Origin: CAYJAD01 sp964372165
GTDB taxonomy: Bacteria > Desulfobacterota > Desulfovibrionia > Desulfovibrionales > Desulfovibrionaceae
Reading direction: 5' to 3'
Assembly: GCA_964372165.1 (NCBI GenBank)
Contig: CAYJPT010000126.1
Location: 1 to 6,699 of the forward strand
DNA length: 6,699 nucleotides
The notes below the pieces were generated by a model, which had not been told where the DNA came from, searched no databases, and saw only the letters and a list, made by a program, of their open reading frames with translations. Shown here piece after piece: positions 6,314-6,699 of the stretch (the first letter of the stretch is position 1; each line of letters starts with the position of its first letter). The position numbers and the translations under genes were made by a program.

Positions 6314-6415
6314 GTAGTGCCTTATTTAGATTTGTAGGTTGACGTTTTAATTTACATGACGTAGAGCAAATTCATATTGAAACGCTTAAAAAATACATAA
6401 TACCACCCTAAGTGT
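6314..6415. other. Spacer between the two operator copies
   Basis: No gene can be supported. On the plus strand, 22 codons from 6343 to a TAA at 6409-6411 read protein-like (RFNLHDVEQIHIETLKKYI, ending in IPP) but begin after a stop and have no start codon; this could be a 3' gene relic. A possible rightward promoter for the regulator is TTGAAA (6377-6382) with TAATAC (6398-6403), but the 15-bp spacing is short and I do not rely on it. Confidence 0.25.
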
Positions 6416-6444
6416 CTGTCAATAAGGCACATTTCATTCACCAA

Positions 6445-6460
6445 CTAACCCTAAGGTAAG
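6445..6460. promoter_or_regulatory. Candidate HxlR operator B, overlapping the regulator's ribosome binding site
   Basis: CTAACC-CTAA-GGTAAG has the same half-sites and spacing as operator A. Its right half includes the AAGG that serves as Shine-Dalgarno for the ATG at 6463. It would suit autorepression. A minus-strand TTGACA (6422-6417) lies at the same 22-bp distance as in copy A, although no leftward gene is seen behind it. Confidence 0.5.
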
Positions 6461-6462
6461 CA

Positions 6463-6699
6463 ATGAACAAAATAAAAATAAGCTCTGAAATAGAAGTGAC
6501 TTTAAAAATGATAGGAGGCAAGTGTAAGCCTTTTATACTTTATATTCTCATCACAAGAGGCTCAAAGAGATTTAAAGAGCTCTTAAAAGAAATTAATCAA
6601 ATTCCAGAAAAGACATTATCAGTACAGCTAAAGGAATTAGCTGCTGATGGGCTTATTACAAGAAAAAGCTATGATGAAATGCCACCACGAGTAGAATAT
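6463..6699 (+). CDS. HxlR-family transcriptional regulator (partial, runs off the right edge)
   Basis: Seventy-nine codons are visible of a protein that usually has 100-130. It is a winged-helix DNA-binding protein acting as a dimer, often a sensor of electrophiles or aldehydes that controls a neighbouring oxidoreductase. Visible family blocks are LKMIGGKCKPFILYIL (residues 14-29), GSKRFKELLKEI (33-44), TLSVQLKELAADGLITRKSY (51-70) and PPRVEY (74-79, normally followed by S/T-L-T). The family hallmark GGKW is GGKC here, with Cys21 replacing Trp, and the usual N-terminal Cys-Pro (CPxE) is absent (ISSEIE). AAGG is 6 nt before the ATG and lies inside operator B. It is divergent from the dehydrogenase remnant, so an aldehyde or alcohol stress response is a reasonable but unproven guess. 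Codon use is more A-rich than in the minus-strand genes. Confidence 0.9.
   Translation, partial: MNKIKISSEIEVTLKMIGGKCKPFILYILITRGSKRFKELLKEINQIPEKTLSVQLKELAADGLITRKSYDEMPPRVEY

Larger units (their letters stand above)
6268..6461. repeat. Pair of imperfect 46-bp direct repeats, 148 bp apart
   Basis: Copy A (6268-6313) and copy B (6416-6461) align without gaps and match at 34 of 46 positions. The first ten bases (CTGTCAATAA) are identical, and so is most of the last 18, CTAACC-N4-GGTAAGC. Copy B ends immediately before the HxlR start codon. Copy A precedes the DUF1349/dehydrogenase remnant. The arrangement suggests duplication of the regulator's own control region, or two evolved copies of the same binding module. 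Confidence 0.8.

Overview
This is an AT-rich bacterial window. All the complete genes lie on the minus strand, and one partial gene runs rightward off the right edge. The organism cannot be named from the sequence. A Tat-dependent exported oxidoreductase, lar cofactor genes with a very His-rich LarC, an iron-type butanol-dehydrogenase-like gene and clear AAGGAG ribosome binding sites suggest a low-GC, probably anaerobic or fermentative bacterium. A Gram-negative-type Firmicute (Negativicutes) is my first guess, held with low confidence.

Layout from right to left, which is the direction of transcription for most genes. At 6463-6699 the first 79 codons of an HxlR-family regulator run off the window on the plus strand. 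The 380 bases to its left hold two imperfect direct repeats of 46 bp, 148 bp apart. Each carries the same 16-bp inverted repeat (CTAACC-N4-GGTAAG) and, 22 bp away, a minus-strand TTGACA box. These look like HxlR operators. Next, at about 5166-6262, is a genetic scar. A middle fragment of a DUF1349-type protein, itself frameshifted in an A-run, is fused in frame to an iron-containing alcohol dehydrogenase that has lost roughly its first 90-100 residues, including most of its Rossmann domain. Both parts are best read as pseudogenes.

A large AT-rich inverted repeat (5081-5134, 15-bp perfect arms) separates the scar from a membrane-anchored metallophosphoesterase (3881-5035, GTG start). A 128-bp gap with an extended -10 promoter candidate and a perfect 12-bp palindrome leads into a Tat-exported aldo/keto reductase with a fibronectin-III-like C-terminus (2238-3752). 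After a strong hairpin come larB (2148 to 1405) and larC (1367 to 147). These encode the first and last steps of nickel-pincer nucleotide cofactor synthesis. larA and larE are not in the window.

The well-supported functional unit is larB-larC. The aldo/keto reductase may be co-transcribed with it, because the intervening hairpin lacks a U-tract. I see no CRISPR array, tRNA, rRNA or intact mobile element. The most novel-looking material is regulatory and evolutionary: the duplicated HxlR operator module feeding a double gene remnant, an HxlR protein with Cys in place of its signature Trp, and a possible Shine-Dalgarno-masking hairpin ahead of larB.
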